From: a bacterium | GTDB taxonomy: Bacteria; Pseudomonadota; Alphaproteobacteria; Rhizobiales; JAKIUO01 | Assembly (NCBI GenBank): GCA_024228495.1 | Contig: JAAETJ010000282.1 | Coordinates: 1-64,000, forward strand | Length of the DNA stretch: 64,000 nucleotides | Reading direction: 5' to 3' | Shown here: positions 39,829 through 55,020 of the stretch, one piece after another | Layout of the letters: each line of letters opens with the position of its first letter | Numbering within the stretch: position 1 is the stretch's first letter | Notes under the pieces: generated by a model | Databases searched by the model: none | What the model was told of the DNA's origin: nothing | Seen by the model: the letters and a program-made list of their open reading frames with translations, nothing else | Program-made: the position numbers and the translations under genes

Positions 39829-41352
39829 ATGACGATCCATTTAAAAACCCCAGATCTTGAAGGTCTCACCCCCAAAATCGCTGTGATTGGTGTCGGGGGA
39901 GCTGGTGGCAACGCGGTTAACAATATGATCGCTGCAAAATTGCATGGCGTTAGCTTTATTGTTGCCAATACCGATGCTCAGGCCCTTGTTCATTCCAATG
40001 CCGAAACAAAAATCCAGCTTGGCGCATCTATCACCGAGGGACTTGGAGCTGGTTCCAAACCAGAAATTGGTGCGGCTGCTGCCGAAGAGAGCATCGAAGA
40101 AATACGTTCCCATCTTAAAGACCTGCACATGGTGTTCATCACCGCTGGCATGGGTGGTGGTACCGGTACTGGTGCGGCACCCGTTATTGCGGCTGCCGCG
40201 CGTGCCGAGGGGGTTTTGACTGTTGGCGTTGTTACCAAGCCGTTTCACTTTGAAGGTCAAAGGCGCATGCGCTCGGCTGAATTTGGCGTTGAGCTGCTTT
40301 TTGAACAGGTTGATACGCTGATCGTTATTCCCAATCAGAACTTGTTCCGGGTTGCCGTCATGAAGACGACCTTTTCCGAAGCGTTCGCAATGGCCGATCA
40401 AGTGTTGCATGATGGCATATCGTGCATCACCGATGTCATGGTCAAGGAAGGTATCATCAATCTTGATTTCGCCGATGTGAACCTTGTTATGCGTGATAGT
40501 GGCAAAGCTATGATGGGCACCGGTGATGCCGATGGCGAAAATCGAGGTCGTGAAGCAGCCGATGCGGCGATCAGCAATCCATTGCTTGATGATGTTTCCC
40601 TGCAAGGAGCTCATGGTTTGTTGGTATCGATCATTGGTGGCCATGATGACCTCACCCTTTATGAGGTCGATGAAGCAGCCAACCGCGTGCGCGAAGAAGT
40701 GGCGTCCAATGCCAATATTATTATCGGGACCGCTTTTGATGAGACCCTCGATGGTTCCATTAAGGTCTCGGTAGTGGCAACGGGGCTCGATGAAGCAGCG
40801 CAGAGGATGGCGTCAGCTAAACCACAACCCGAAACTGCTGGAGCCGCCGAGCCAGTCGCCAATGAGGGTAGCCTTCAGGACCGTCTTGGTTCGATCAATA
40901 CCGCTCATGTCGCAAGCCCACCAGCGCCTCACCACCCTGGAGCGCTGGCAGATCCCCCCGTGTCCCCGATGTGCTATGAAGACCAAACGGCCCGTATGCC
41001 AACTATGGAAGACTTCCCACCAGTCGGGCAGGCTTTGTTGCGTGAGCGCGAGGAGGGTCATGTCAACCAGAATGTGACCCTGGGCCTAGCTGCCTACAAA
41101 GAGGGCGTTGGATTCCTTGATCGTCTCGCTGGCTTGCTCTCAGGGCGACGCGCGCAAGACATAGCAGATCAAACTGTTGCGCAACAGCCACAACCAAAAG
41201 TTCAATCTGCGCGTGGTTTGTTGAGCGGCTCAGCGGGTTCTATCGACCCTCATAGCAAGGGAGGGGCTCTTTCTTCTCAATCAATGAGTGCTAATCTAAC
41301 TACTGAAGAAGATGAGGAAGTCACTGAATTTCCATCGTTTTTACGTAAATAA
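39829..41352 (+). CDS. ftsZ: Cell division GTPase FtsZ
   Basis: 507 aa; [28 protein letters not shown]-terminal FPSFLRK. Confidence 0.97.
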   Translation: MTIHLKTPDLEGLTPKIAVIGVGGAGGNAVNNMIAAKLHGVSFIVANTDAQALVHSNAETKIQLGASITEGLGAGSKPEIGAAAAEESIEEIRSHLKDLHMVFITAGMGGGTGTGAAPVIAAAARAEGVLTVGVVTKPFHFEGQRRMRSAEFGVELLFEQVDTLIVIPNQNLFRVAVMKTTFSEAFAMADQVLHDGISCITDVMVKEGIINLDFADVNLVMRDSGKAMMGTGDADGENRGREAADAAISNPLLDDVSLQGAHGLLVSIIGGHDDLTLYEVDEAANRVREEVASNANIIIGTAFDETLDGSIKVSVVATGLDEAAQRMASAKPQPETAGAAEPVANEGSLQDRLGSINTAHVASPPAPHHPGALADPPVSPMCYEDQTARMPTMEDFPPVGQALLREREEGHVNQNVTLGLAAYKEGVGFLDRLAGLLSGRRAQDIADQTVAQQPQPKVQSARGLLSGSAGSIDPHSKGGALSSQSMSANLTTEEDEEVTEFPSFLRK

Positions 41353-41677
41353 TCCTGATTGTCGAAGGCGAAAACTGTTCGTCTGAAGTAAATTGCAAGA
41401 GTTATAATGCCACTGTTTCCCCGTGCCAAGGAGAAGCAGTGGCTTTGTTTGTTACACATTGCGTAACACAGCGTAAGAAAGCGTGATTTGGCCTTTATCA
41501 ATGTCGTGCGTACTCTGCAAATCAAGGTTGGATCAAAAAGTGATTCGGTGTTGGATGAAAAAGCTAAGCGTGGGACCTCTGCAGTTTCTAGTCTAACATT
41601 CCAAATAATAGGAAACCTTTGCGTCGGGGAGTAGGAAAGAAAATTCCTGCCCAGGTTCAAAAAGGAAACGGGAAAAA

Positions 41678-42631
41678 ATGACTCATAATATAATGAGCGT
41701 CCGGCAGACTACAATCAGGCATAATACGGTTTTAAAAGGCATTGGTGTTCATAGTGGATCGCCAGTCACGTTGCTTTTATCTCCGTCGGATACAGATACT
41801 GGTATCCAATTTGTCATTACCAAAAACGGTCAGACCATAGCCGAGATCAAGGCTGTGAGCGATGCCGTCAAGAATGTTACTCTTTGCACAATTATCGGAG
41901 ATGAATATGGCGCGATTGTCGCGACAGTTGAACATCTCGTATCCGCCATTCGCGGACTGGGTATTGATAATATTGTTATAGAAATGGAAAGCGGCGAAGT
42001 GCCGATCATGGACGGTAGCGCTGGCCCGTTTGTTGATGTTCTGCTGGAAAGCGGCATTAAAGAGCAATTGGCACCTCGTCGTTATCTCAAAGTGTTGAAA
42101 ACCGTTCAGGTCGAAGAAGATGGTGCTTACGCCGAACTGCGTCCTCATGATGGTTTCCATATCGATGTTACCATCGATTTTGAATCAGAAATGATCGGCA
42201 AACAGCAAATCGCTCTGGAAGTGACACCAGAAACTTATTCTGTGGATTTGGCAAGGGCCAGAACCTTTGGTTTCATGAAAGATGTTGAGCAGTTATGGGC
42301 GGCAGGTCGGGCACTTGGTGCCTCACTGGAAAACACTATTGCACTTGGTGATGACGAAATACTCAACCCTGAAGGGTTGCGTTATGCAAACGAATTTGTG
42401 CGCCATAAAGCCATGGATGCTGTTGGTGATCTGGCTTTGGCTGGTGCGCCATTGCTGGCATCGTATAAATCAGTATGCGGCGGTCACAGCCTGAACTTTA
42501 AGGCCGTTGAAACACTGCTGGCTGATACCAGCGCCTGGACCTATGTCGAAGCTCCGCGTTCTCGTCAATATGCTCATGCCGAAATGGGCCAGGGACTTGC
42601 TGCTGCAAATTTTGCCGCCATAAAGAATTGA
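41678..42631 (+). CDS. lpxC: UDP-3-O-acyl-N-acetylglucosamine deacetylase LpxC
   Basis: 317 aa; ATVEHLVSAIRGLGIDN, MDGSAGPFVD, HKAMDAVGDLALAG. Confidence 0.96.
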   Translation: MTHNIMSVRQTTIRHNTVLKGIGVHSGSPVTLLLSPSDTDTGIQFVITKNGQTIAEIKAVSDAVKNVTLCTIIGDEYGAIVATVEHLVSAIRGLGIDNIVIEMESGEVPIMDGSAGPFVDVLLESGIKEQLAPRRYLKVLKTVQVEEDGAYAELRPHDGFHIDVTIDFESEMIGKQQIALEVTPETYSVDLARARTFGFMKDVEQLWAAGRALGASLENTIALGDDEILNPEGLRYANEFVRHKAMDAVGDLALAGAPLLASYKSVCGGHSLNFKAVETLLADTSAWTYVEAPRSRQYAHAEMGQGLAAANFAAIKN

Positions 42632-42656
42632 TTGTCCCCAATCAAGCAACTAAAGG

Positions 42657-42692
42657 CCCGTCTGTCATTATTTTGGCAGGCGGGTATTTTTT
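42657..42692 (+). terminator. Rho-independent terminator after lpxC
   Basis: CCCGTCTGTCA-TTATTT-TGGCAGGCGGG (11-bp stem with two G-U pairs) followed by TATTTTTT. Confidence 0.85.
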
Positions 42693-42904
42693 GCACCAGT
42701 TGGAAATTGTTTCGCAATAGACGAGAAAACGGGCATAAAAACAACATAATCCCTCGCACAATAACTCAGATATGGTAATTTTGTCGATGTCGACTGCTTC
42801 AGAAGCCCCAACTCAAGGGGGTTTCTTTCCGGGAGTTGTCGAAAAACTTGTGCCATGACGGTTTAAGTGTTTTCCATGAATAATTTTCGGGGCCTTTAAA
42901 AGAC

Positions 42905-43822
42905 TTGAGGCAAAACAAAAATATGCTTAGCCTGCTTATTATGAAAATATTGAAGTTCAAAAAGCACCAACTACTCGTCTCTGGAATACTCCTTGGTATG
43001 AGTATTGCCTTGGCGGGCTGTGGTTCGTCATTGCCATCAATTGGCAACCTGTTGGAAGACAAGTCAGTGCCAGAGAACGTCACAGGTACACCTGAGGAAC
43101 TTTATCGTCTTGGCGATGCTCGTTTGACGTCTGGCAATTATCCAGTGGCCGTGAAATATTTCGAGGAAGTTGATCGCCAGCATCCCTATTCGCCATTGGC
43201 AAGGCGTGCCATTGTGATGGCCTCTTTTGCCTATTATAAAGATGGTAAATATCCAGAAGCCATTGCTGGTGCCAAGCGCTATGTCACACTGCATCCCGGC
43301 ACCAAAGAAGCGGCATTGGCGCAATATATCGTCTCCAGCTCATATTTTGACCGCATAAAAAATCCCAGCAATGACCAGACAGCAACCAAAAAGGCACTGC
43401 TTGAGCTCAAGGTTCTGGTCCGGCGCTATCCAAATAGTCGCTATGTGAAAAAAGTTAAAAATCGTATAAAAATTGCCGTGGATGTACTGGCTGCGCATGA
43501 AATGGAAGTCGGGCGTTATTACCTCAAAAATAGTAACTATCTGGCGGCCATTAATCGCTTTAAAACCGTTGTGCGCTCCTATCAGACCACCAAGCATGTG
43601 GAAGAGGGCTTGGCGCGCCTGACCGAGGCATATATGGCGATGGGCGTTACCACTGAAGCGCAAAGTGCTGCCGCGATACTTGGTCATAACTTTCCCAGCT
43701 CAAAATGGTATCATGACAGCTATGCGCTTCTGAAGTCAGGAGGGCTGGCTCCACGCGAGCATAAGGGGTCGTGGATCTCGCGAACATGGAAAACGGTCAC
43801 CAAGACCGTTTTACCTGGCTAA
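42905..43822 (+). CDS. bamD: Outer-membrane assembly lipoprotein BamD
   Basis: 305 aa; lipobox LAGC; TPEELYRLGDARLTSGNYPVAVKYFEEVDRQHPYSPLARRA TPR. Confidence 0.92.
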   Translation: MRQNKNMLSLLIMKILKFKKHQLLVSGILLGMSIALAGCGSSLPSIGNLLEDKSVPENVTGTPEELYRLGDARLTSGNYPVAVKYFEEVDRQHPYSPLARRAIVMASFAYYKDGKYPEAIAGAKRYVTLHPGTKEAALAQYIVSSSYFDRIKNPSNDQTATKKALLELKVLVRRYPNSRYVKKVKNRIKIAVDVLAAHEMEVGRYYLKNSNYLAAINRFKTVVRSYQTTKHVEEGLARLTEAYMAMGVTTEAQSAAAILGHNFPSSKWYHDSYALLKSGGLAPREHKGSWISRTWKTVTKTVLPG

Positions 43823-43945
43823 ATCACTTTTTGATCTGCGCGGTTTTCTCGTTTTTTCAATTCACAGTCTTGTTTGAAAATGCTTGTATCGCAGCGGGAT
43901 TGCAGCCCATATGGGGGTGACGGTTTTAGCTAAGCGAGGGCGGGA

Positions 43946-48261
<4,316 letters not shown>

Positions 48262-48440
48262 GTTGGCTAAAAATGTGGCAGGAACGGTACGCTATCGAGG
48301 GTGATGTCGGGTGATACATAGGCCCAATGGGCGACTGTAAACAGCACGCAGGAAATAGCTGCTGTAATCTGTGTTTCTTAGCTGTAGTAGCTCAGACTTT
48401 ATCCGACATCGGTGCAATAAGCGGAAATTATTCTAGCTGA

Positions 48441-51400
48441 TCATCCCAGTTCGACTAACAGGTCCTTTGCGTCGATATGGTCGCCGGGAAAAACATGAAC
48501 AGCCTTGACAACGGCATCGTGTTCAGCGTGAATGCCGAGTTCCATTTTCATGGCCTCCAAGGTCAGCAGCAGATCGCCGGTGGAGATTTTTTGACCAGCT
48601 GTCACGGTCACGGCGGCAACCGATCCCATCATCGGCGCACCAATGTGATCTGTGTTCCCGGCCTCGGCTTTGGGACGACTGGGAACAGCACTTTTGTTGT
48701 TGCGATCCAAAACGCGGATAACGCGCGGCTGCCCATTGAGTTCGAAGAAGACTTTGATTTCTCCCTCCTTGTTCGTTTCGCTTACCGCCTGCAACCGGAT
48801 CTCCAGCGTCTTGCCTGGATCGATCTCCGCCGAGATCTGCTCTCCTGGTTGCATGCCATAGAAAAAGGTGTTGGTTGGCAGGGTGCGCACAGGGCCATAG
48901 ATCCGGTGACGGCCTAGATAGTCGAGGAAGACTTTCGGGTACATGAGATATCCTGCAAGATCCTCATCATCGACGTTAAAGCCTTCCAGTTCTTCGGAGA
49001 GCTCCGCCCGCTTACCCTCGATTTCTATTGGTGGTAGATGCTTGCCCGGACGCTCTAGGTTTGGTTTCTCGCCCTTGAGGACCTTCTTGACAATCTTGTC
49101 GGGGAAACCACCCGGCGGCTGACCAAGATTACCACGCATCATATCAACCACCGATTCAGGAAAAGCGACTTCGTATTTTGGATCTTCAACTTCCTCTCGG
49201 GTGAGCCCCTGACTGACCATCATCAGTGCCATGTCACCAACCACCTTGGAGCTTGGCGTCACTTTGATGATATCGCCAAACATCTGGTTGACATCTGCAT
49301 AGGTCTGAGCGACCTTTGACCACTTTTCCTCCAGTCCAATGGAACGCGCCTGAGCCTTCAGGTTCGTGAACTGGCCACCCGGCATTTCGTGTAGGTAAAC
49401 CTCAGAAGCAGGCGCTACTGCACCAGTCTCGAATGCAACATATTGTCCACGCACGGCTTCCCAGTAATTGCTTATCTCCCGTACTGCTTCAATTTCTATA
49501 CCGGTGTCCCGCTCTGTATGCCGTAGCGCCTCGACGATTGAGCCAAAGCAAGGTTGGGAAGTATTGCCGGACATGCTGTCCATCGCTGCATCGACAGCAT
49601 CCACGCCTGCGTCGCAGGCCGCAAGAACCGTAGAAGCTGCAATACCGCTAGTGTCATGAGTATGGAAGTGAATAGGCATGCCGATTTCTTCCTTCAGCGC
49701 CTTGAACAGCACCCGCGCTGCTGCGGGCTTCAATAAACCCGCCATATCCTTGACACCCAGAATATGTGCTCCGGTCCCCTTGAGCTTTTTGCCCATCTCA
49801 ACATAATATTCGAGATCGTATTTCGACCGGTCGGGATTGAGTATGTCGCCTGTATAACAGATGGTAGCCTCGCAAATCTTGCCGGTTTCCAATACTGCAT
49901 CAATCGAAACGTGCATGTTCTCAACCCAGTTCAAAGAGTCGAATACGCGGAACACATCCACTCCAGTCTCTGCAGACTGTTTGACAAAGAACTGAACGAC
50001 ATTGTCGGGGTAATTTGTATAGCCGACACCATTCGAAGCACGCAGAAGCATCTGCGTCATGATATTTGGCATATGTTTTCGTAGATCGCGCAGCCGTTGC
50101 CAGGGACACTCTTGCAAAAAGCGATAGGCCACGTCGAATGTTGCTCCGCCCCAGCATTCGACACTGAACAACTTCGGCAGATTGTGAGCATATGTTTCTG
50201 CTACATTGACCATATCAATGGAACGCATCCGCGTGGCAAACAGCGACTGATGCGCATCGCGCATTGTGGTGTCCGTCATCAACACCTGCTTTTGCGCGGT
50301 TAACCAGTCGGCGACTGCCTGCGGCCCCTTTTCCTCGAGCAGATTGCGCGTGCCGTACGCAAGATGTTTCACGCGCTTTTCGGGAACTCGAGGTTGTTTC
50401 ATATCGTCCGCCGGCCTGTCTCTCACTTCCGTATCTGGATGACCATTGGTGGTAATATCAGCAATATATGTCAGGATCTTTGAGGCCCGATCCTGACGTT
50501 TCTTGAATTTGAACAATGCGGGAGTTTCATCGATGAATCTTGTTGTGTATTCACTGCGGAGAAAGACTGGATGCTTCAACAGGTTCTCGACAAAGGCAAT
50601 ATTGGTCGAAACTCCGCGCACCCTAAATTCTCTGAGCGCTCGGTCCATACGGTTGATCGCCGCTTCAGGAGTTTGCGCGTGAGCCGTAACCTTCACGAGC
50701 AGCGAATCATAGAAGGGGGTAATCACACTACCATTATAGGCGGAGCCACCATCAAGCCGGATACCCATACCGTTTGCCGAGCGATAGGCTGTTATGCGGC
50801 CGTAATCCGGGATAAAATTGTTCTGCGGATCTTCGGTGGTGATACGCGTCTGCAGTGCGTGGCCAATTAGCTGGACCTCACTCTGCGAAACATGACCCGT
50901 TGCCTCGGCAATACTCTTGCCCTCGGCAATCTTGATCTGGGCCTGAACAATGTCGATGCCGGTAACTTCTTCAGTTACCGTATGCTCCACCTGTACGCGT
51001 GGATTGACCTCAATGAAATAGAATTTCCCCGTATCCATATCCATCAAAAATTCGACCGTACCTGCGCTCTCATAGTTTACGTGCTGACAGATTTTCAGGC
51101 CGAGATCGCACAATTCTTCTCGCTGTTCTTGCGACAAATACGGAGCTGGAGCACGTTCAATCACCTTCTGGTTTCGCCGCTGAACAGAACAGTCGCGCTC
51201 CCACAGATGATAGATATTGCCATGCTGATCTCCGAGAATCTGCACTTCAACATGACGAGCACGAATGATCATCTTTTCGAGATAACCTTCGCCATTTCCA
51301 AAAGCAGCTTCAGCTTCCCGCCTACCGGCAAGAATTTTTTCTTCAAGATCGTCTTCGCTGTTGATCGCCCGCATCCCTCGACCGCCGCCACCCCAACTGG

Positions 51401-51884
51401 CCTTCAGCATCAAAGGGTAGCCGACCTCCATGGCTTCAGCGCGTATGGCCACTATGTCATCACCTAATACATCCGTTGCGGGAATAACGGGAACTCCGGC
51501 AACAATTGCCACTTTGCGGGCACTTGCCTTGTCGCCAAGTGCTCGCATGGTTTCCGCCTTCGGACCAATAAAGGTGATTCCATTGGCGTGACAAGCATCA
51601 ACAAAATCGGGATTTTCGCTCAACAAACCGTAGCCGGGGTGAATGGCGTCTGCCCCCGAGGTTTTTGCCACCCGTATCATTTCATCAATGGACAGATAAG
51701 CCGCCACGGGGCCCAGGCCTTCTCCAATAAGATAGGCCTCATCTGACTTGAACCGATGCAAGGACAGATGGTCTTCTGCGGCGTAGATTGCGACGGTTTT
51801 GATACAAAGTTCATTGGCTGCACGTAAAACGCGGATCGCAATTTCACTTCTATTGGCAACCAATAGTTTTTTAATTTTCATCAT
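48441..51884 (-). CDS. pyc: Pyruvate carboxylase
   Basis: 1147 aa; biotin carboxylase (VANRSEIAIRVLRAANEL), carboxyltransferase (TDTTMRDAHQSLFATRMR), biotinyl motif LLLTLEAMKMELG. Confidence 0.97.
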   Translation of the reverse strand: MMKIKKLLVANRSEIAIRVLRAANELCIKTVAIYAAEDHLSLHRFKSDEAYLIGEGLGPVAAYLSIDEMIRVAKTSGADAIHPGYGLLSENPDFVDACHANGITFIGPKAETMRALGDKASARKVAIVAGVPVIPATDVLGDDIVAIRAEAMEVGYPLMLKASWGGGGRGMRAINSEDDLEEKILAGRREAEAAFGNGEGYLEKMIIRARHVEVQILGDQHGNIYHLWERDCSVQRRNQKVIERAPAPYLSQEQREELCDLGLKICQHVNYESAGTVEFLMDMDTGKFYFIEVNPRVQVEHTVTEEVTGIDIVQAQIKIAEGKSIAEATGHVSQSEVQLIGHALQTRITTEDPQNNFIPDYGRITAYRSANGMGIRLDGGSAYNGSVITPFYDSLLVKVTAHAQTPEAAINRMDRALREFRVRGVSTNIAFVENLLKHPVFLRSEYTTRFIDETPALFKFKKRQDRASKILTYIADITTNGHPDTEVRDRPADDMKQPRVPEKRVKHLAYGTRNLLEEKGPQAVADWLTAQKQVLMTDTTMRDAHQSLFATRMRSIDMVNVAETYAHNLPKLFSVECWGGATFDVAYRFLQECPWQRLRDLRKHMPNIMTQMLLRASNGVGYTNYPDNVVQFFVKQSAETGVDVFRVFDSLNWVENMHVSIDAVLETGKICEATICYTGDILNPDRSKYDLEYYVEMGKKLKGTGAHILGVKDMAGLLKPAAARVLFKALKEEIGMPIHFHTHDTSGIAASTVLAACDAGVDAVDAAMDSMSGNTSQPCFGSIVEALRHTERDTGIEIEAVREISNYWEAVRGQYVAFETGAVAPASEVYLHEMPGGQFTNLKAQARSIGLEEKWSKVAQTYADVNQMFGDIIKVTPSSKVVGDMALMMVSQGLTREEVEDPKYEVAFPESVVDMMRGNLGQPPGGFPDKIVKKVLKGEKPNLERPGKHLPPIEIEGKRAELSEELEGFNVDDEDLAGYLMYPKVFLDYLGRHRIYGPVRTLPTNTFFYGMQPGEQISAEIDPGKTLEIRLQAVSETNKEGEIKVFFELNGQPRVIRVLDRNNKSAVPSRPKAEAGNTDHIGAPMMGSVAAVTVTAGQKISTGDLLLTLEAMKMELGIHAEHDAVVKAVHVFPGDHIDAKDLLVELG

Positions 51885-52563
51885 ATGTCCCCACTATCTG
51901 GTTTGTATCGTCAATCAGAATAATATGCAGTTCGCGAGGACCATGAGCGCCAGTGACCAGGACACCTTCAATATCAGTCGTACCACTTGCACCAGTGACC
52001 AGACAGACGTTTCGAGGGGTTGGATCACCCGCAATATTTGCGGCATTTGCATAGGACTCAAGGTAGGGTACGATTGTTGAGGCCCGTACCGCAACGATGT
52101 GAAAGCTTGGCAGAAAGTTGAAAAGAACCGGCATATCGCTCGCAGAATGGAAAACCAGTGATCCTGTTTCAGCGATACCCCATCTCGCAATACCAACTAC
52201 GACGCCGTCATCAACCTCTTTGCCAAGCTGAAAACCGGATTGCCCCCAATCCAGATCCACCAAAGCCCTGTCAGGCTGTAGTGCAATTTTATTAACCAGA
52301 CCTTTTTCACTCAAGACGCCGGCGACTGTATCAATCAATTCCTCCATCGAAGAGATCCTTGTTATGCTGGCACCGACCTTCGGACCTGAAGTCCTGGTAT
52401 AAAATGCTTCCACAACATCAGCTATGGAAAGGCCCGGCAATTCTGGTTCAAATGACGTTAAAAGCTTGACAGCTTCCTGATCAATCGAATGCTCATCAGC
52501 CTTTTCGCGATGGGCGAGTGCTACGGATATATTTCCCATGATTTGTTTGCGCGCCAAACTCAT
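51871..52563 (-). CDS. lutC: LutC/LUD-domain lactate utilization protein
   Basis: Internal start of ORF 51871..52764 (MSLARKQIMGNISVALAHR); ends VTGASGTTDIEGVLVTGAHGPRELHIILID; follows lutB and overlaps pyc by 14 nt. Confidence 0.88.
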   Translation of the reverse strand: MSLARKQIMGNISVALAHREKADEHSIDQEAVKLLTSFEPELPGLSIADVVEAFYTRTSGPKVGASITRISSMEELIDTVAGVLSEKGLVNKIALQPDRALVDLDWGQSGFQLGKEVDDGVVVGIARWGIAETGSLVFHSASDMPVLFNFLPSFHIVAVRASTIVPYLESYANAANIAGDPTPRNVCLVTGASGTTDIEGVLVTGAHGPRELHIILIDDTNQIVGTYDEN

Positions 52564-53993
52564 GATCCGTTCTCCTTGTGACGGGATCTCTGTAATTGCA
52601 TGAATGATCTTGAAGCAGGAGCTGGAAGATCGCGATGCCTGGTCCAATTGCCTGCCAACGGCATCCAACGGATCCGGCCATTTTTCTGGAACAACCGAAT
52701 GACCTTGGAAGCAATTTTTGAAACTGCGTGATAGAGCTTGGGTCGTTTGGCGAATTGGGCCCAAACAGAAACATTCGCTTTTGTCAGCCAGGGTTCATAG
52801 CCACTTCGCCAGCTACGGCTTCGCAATTGCCTTAACAGGGTTGGCAAAGGAATCCCCACCGGGCATACTTCGGCACAACGACCATTTAGCGTGCATGCAT
52901 GTGGTAAGTCTCGCGACTGCTTCAGCCCATCGAAAACGGGCGTCAAAACGGCTCCCATCGGCCCCGGATAGGTTCCGCCATAAGCATGTCCACCGACCTG
53001 ACGATAGACGACACAGTGGTTCATGCAAGCGCCACAACGGATACAACGGAGCATTTCCTCCATACCATCTGCCAGCATTTGCGTTCTGCCATTATCGACT
53101 AGAATGATATGAAACTCTTCGGGTCCATCAGCGTCATTCGGTCGTTTGGGACCGCAATGAAAGGTGGTGTATTGAGTTATGTCCGCTCCAGTTGCCGAAC
53201 GCACCAGCAAGCGCAACAGAACAAAAGCATGTTCAATAGAAGGAACGAGTTTCTCTATGCCGGCAGTGACGATGTGCACTTTTGGAGGTGTCGTCGTCAA
53301 CTCGGCGTTGCCCTCATTTGTAACGACGCACACTGCGCCGGTATCCGCTATCAAAAAATTTGCACCCGAGATCCCAACATCGGCGGTTAAAAATTTCTGC
53401 CGCAGATCACGCCGTGCACTTAATACAAGATCTGCGATCTCCTCACTTACTGGTGGTTTTTCATGCTTGCTTTTAAACAACGAGAAAATTTCTTCGCGAC
53501 TTTTATGCATTGCCGGCCAGACGATATGTGAGGGTCTTTCGCCCGCCAGCTGAACGATATGTTCTGCCAGGTCGGTTTCGACACACTCAATCCCAGCAAG
53601 TTCAAGCGCATGTGGAAGACCGATTTCTTCACCCAGCATGGATTTTGAACGCGTAACACGCTTTGCCTTTGCCATTTTGCAGATATCCACGGCAATATGA
53701 CTGGCTTCTTCAGCGGTACGTGCCCAATGCACCTTTGCACCGGAGGCAACAGCATTGCGTTCAAATGTTTCGAGATAATGATCAAGGTTCGCGATAACGT
53801 GATCCTTGATACGTTTTGCACACGATCGCATATTAGAAAAATCCGGCAACTCGGCTATTGCGATAGCACGTTTCTTTTCAGCGGTGCTTGCTGTTCGTTC
53901 GATCGCTGCTTTCAGCGTTTTGTTTGCAACGGCAGCTTGCGCCCTTTTCTTGAAAGTGGATTCGATTGCCGTCATGGGATTAATCCTCTTCAC
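52560..53993 (-). CDS. lutB: LutB iron-sulfur lactate utilization protein
   Basis: 477 aa; LUD domain plus CIRCGACMNHCVVYRQVGGHAYGGTYPGPMGAVLTP and CTLNGRCAEVCPVGIPL. Confidence 0.93.
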   Translation of the reverse strand: MKRINPMTAIESTFKKRAQAAVANKTLKAAIERTASTAEKKRAIAIAELPDFSNMRSCAKRIKDHVIANLDHYLETFERNAVASGAKVHWARTAEEASHIAVDICKMAKAKRVTRSKSMLGEEIGLPHALELAGIECVETDLAEHIVQLAGERPSHIVWPAMHKSREEIFSLFKSKHEKPPVSEEIADLVLSARRDLRQKFLTADVGISGANFLIADTGAVCVVTNEGNAELTTTPPKVHIVTAGIEKLVPSIEHAFVLLRLLVRSATGADITQYTTFHCGPKRPNDADGPEEFHIILVDNGRTQMLADGMEEMLRCIRCGACMNHCVVYRQVGGHAYGGTYPGPMGAVLTPVFDGLKQSRDLPHACTLNGRCAEVCPVGIPLPTLLRQLRSRSWRSGYEPWLTKANVSVWAQFAKRPKLYHAVSKIASKVIRLFQKNGRIRWMPLAGNWTRHRDLPAPASRSFMQLQRSRHKENGS

Positions 53994-54786
53994 CTATGGC
54001 TAGTCCATCACTCATATTGGCGAGTATTTCCGCAACGTGCATTGCGCGAACTTTCTGACCCTGCCGGGACTGCTTGCCTGCAATATTCATGAGGCACCCC
54101 AAATCACCCCCCAGCAACAGGTCAGCACCAGATTCTTTTATTGCTTCTGTTTTTTCACTTACGATGGCGTTGGAGATGTCTGGGTATTTAATGCTGAATG
54201 TTCCGCCAAATCCGCAACAATTCTCCGCTTTGTCCATCTCGCGTAGTGTCAGTCCTTCAACGGAGAACAGCAAGCGCCGCGGTTGTTGTTTTATGCCTAG
54301 CTCGCGCAAACCCGAGCATGAATCATGATAGGTTGCTGTCGCTTCACAGCGAGCCTGCACAGTGCTGATCCCCCGTATGTCTGTCAGAAAGGAAATCAGC
54401 TCGAATACCTTTGAGGAGAAAACGGCTGCACGTTCTGTCCATTCGGGATCATCAGCCAGAATTTCGGGATAATGCGTACGTATAGTGCCACCGCACGAAC
54501 CGGACGGCACGATGACATAATCATAAGATTCGAAATGCTCGATGACCTGTCGGGCAATCGTCTTTGTATTTTCAACGTCCCCACTATTTAAAGCCGGCTG
54601 TCCACAGCATGTCTGGGATTTTGGTATGAAGACTTCACAGCCCGCATCCTCTAGCAGTTTAATCGCTGCAAAACCGACATTAGGCCGAAACAGATCGACA
54701 AGGCAGGTTACAAACAGGCCAATTCGTGGGGATGAGGGACTGTTCTTTGCCTTGGAGAACTGTTCCGGTTTTTGATCTGGCATCAT
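53980..54786 (-). CDS. lutA: LutA (Fe-S)-binding lactate utilization protein
   Basis: 268 aa; CCG-type domains: SQTCCGQPALNSGD, PSGSCGGTIRTHYPE, DSCSGLRELGIK, CCGFGGTFSIKYPDIS. Confidence 0.92.
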   Translation of the reverse strand: MMPDQKPEQFSKAKNSPSSPRIGLFVTCLVDLFRPNVGFAAIKLLEDAGCEVFIPKSQTCCGQPALNSGDVENTKTIARQVIEHFESYDYVIVPSGSCGGTIRTHYPEILADDPEWTERAAVFSSKVFELISFLTDIRGISTVQARCEATATYHDSCSGLRELGIKQQPRRLLFSVEGLTLREMDKAENCCGFGGTFSIKYPDISNAIVSEKTEAIKESGADLLLGGDLGCLMNIAGKQSRQGQKVRAMHVAEILANMSDGLAIGEED

Positions 54787-55020
54787 TCAGTTCCTTCTAA
54801 TCGACTAGTTGACTTTATCTGAGCCGGAAACCTGGCAGTCCGATTTGTTCAACGGCTTGTGCTTCTCCTTCGCCCGACCGAAGTCCCTTCCGGTAACGCT
54901 CGGAACGACGAGGATGGGTTTAGACGTTGCTGCGACAGACGATCCCGGCAAGCCCAGCAATGAATTCTTTGTCAGGCATTTTACTCACTTCTGTATGGTT
55001 CGCTGCGGTTCGGCCACGTG

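Noticed and set aside
39841-40644. 267-aa minus-strand ORF
   Set aside because: Antisense to ftsZ; shadow ORF.
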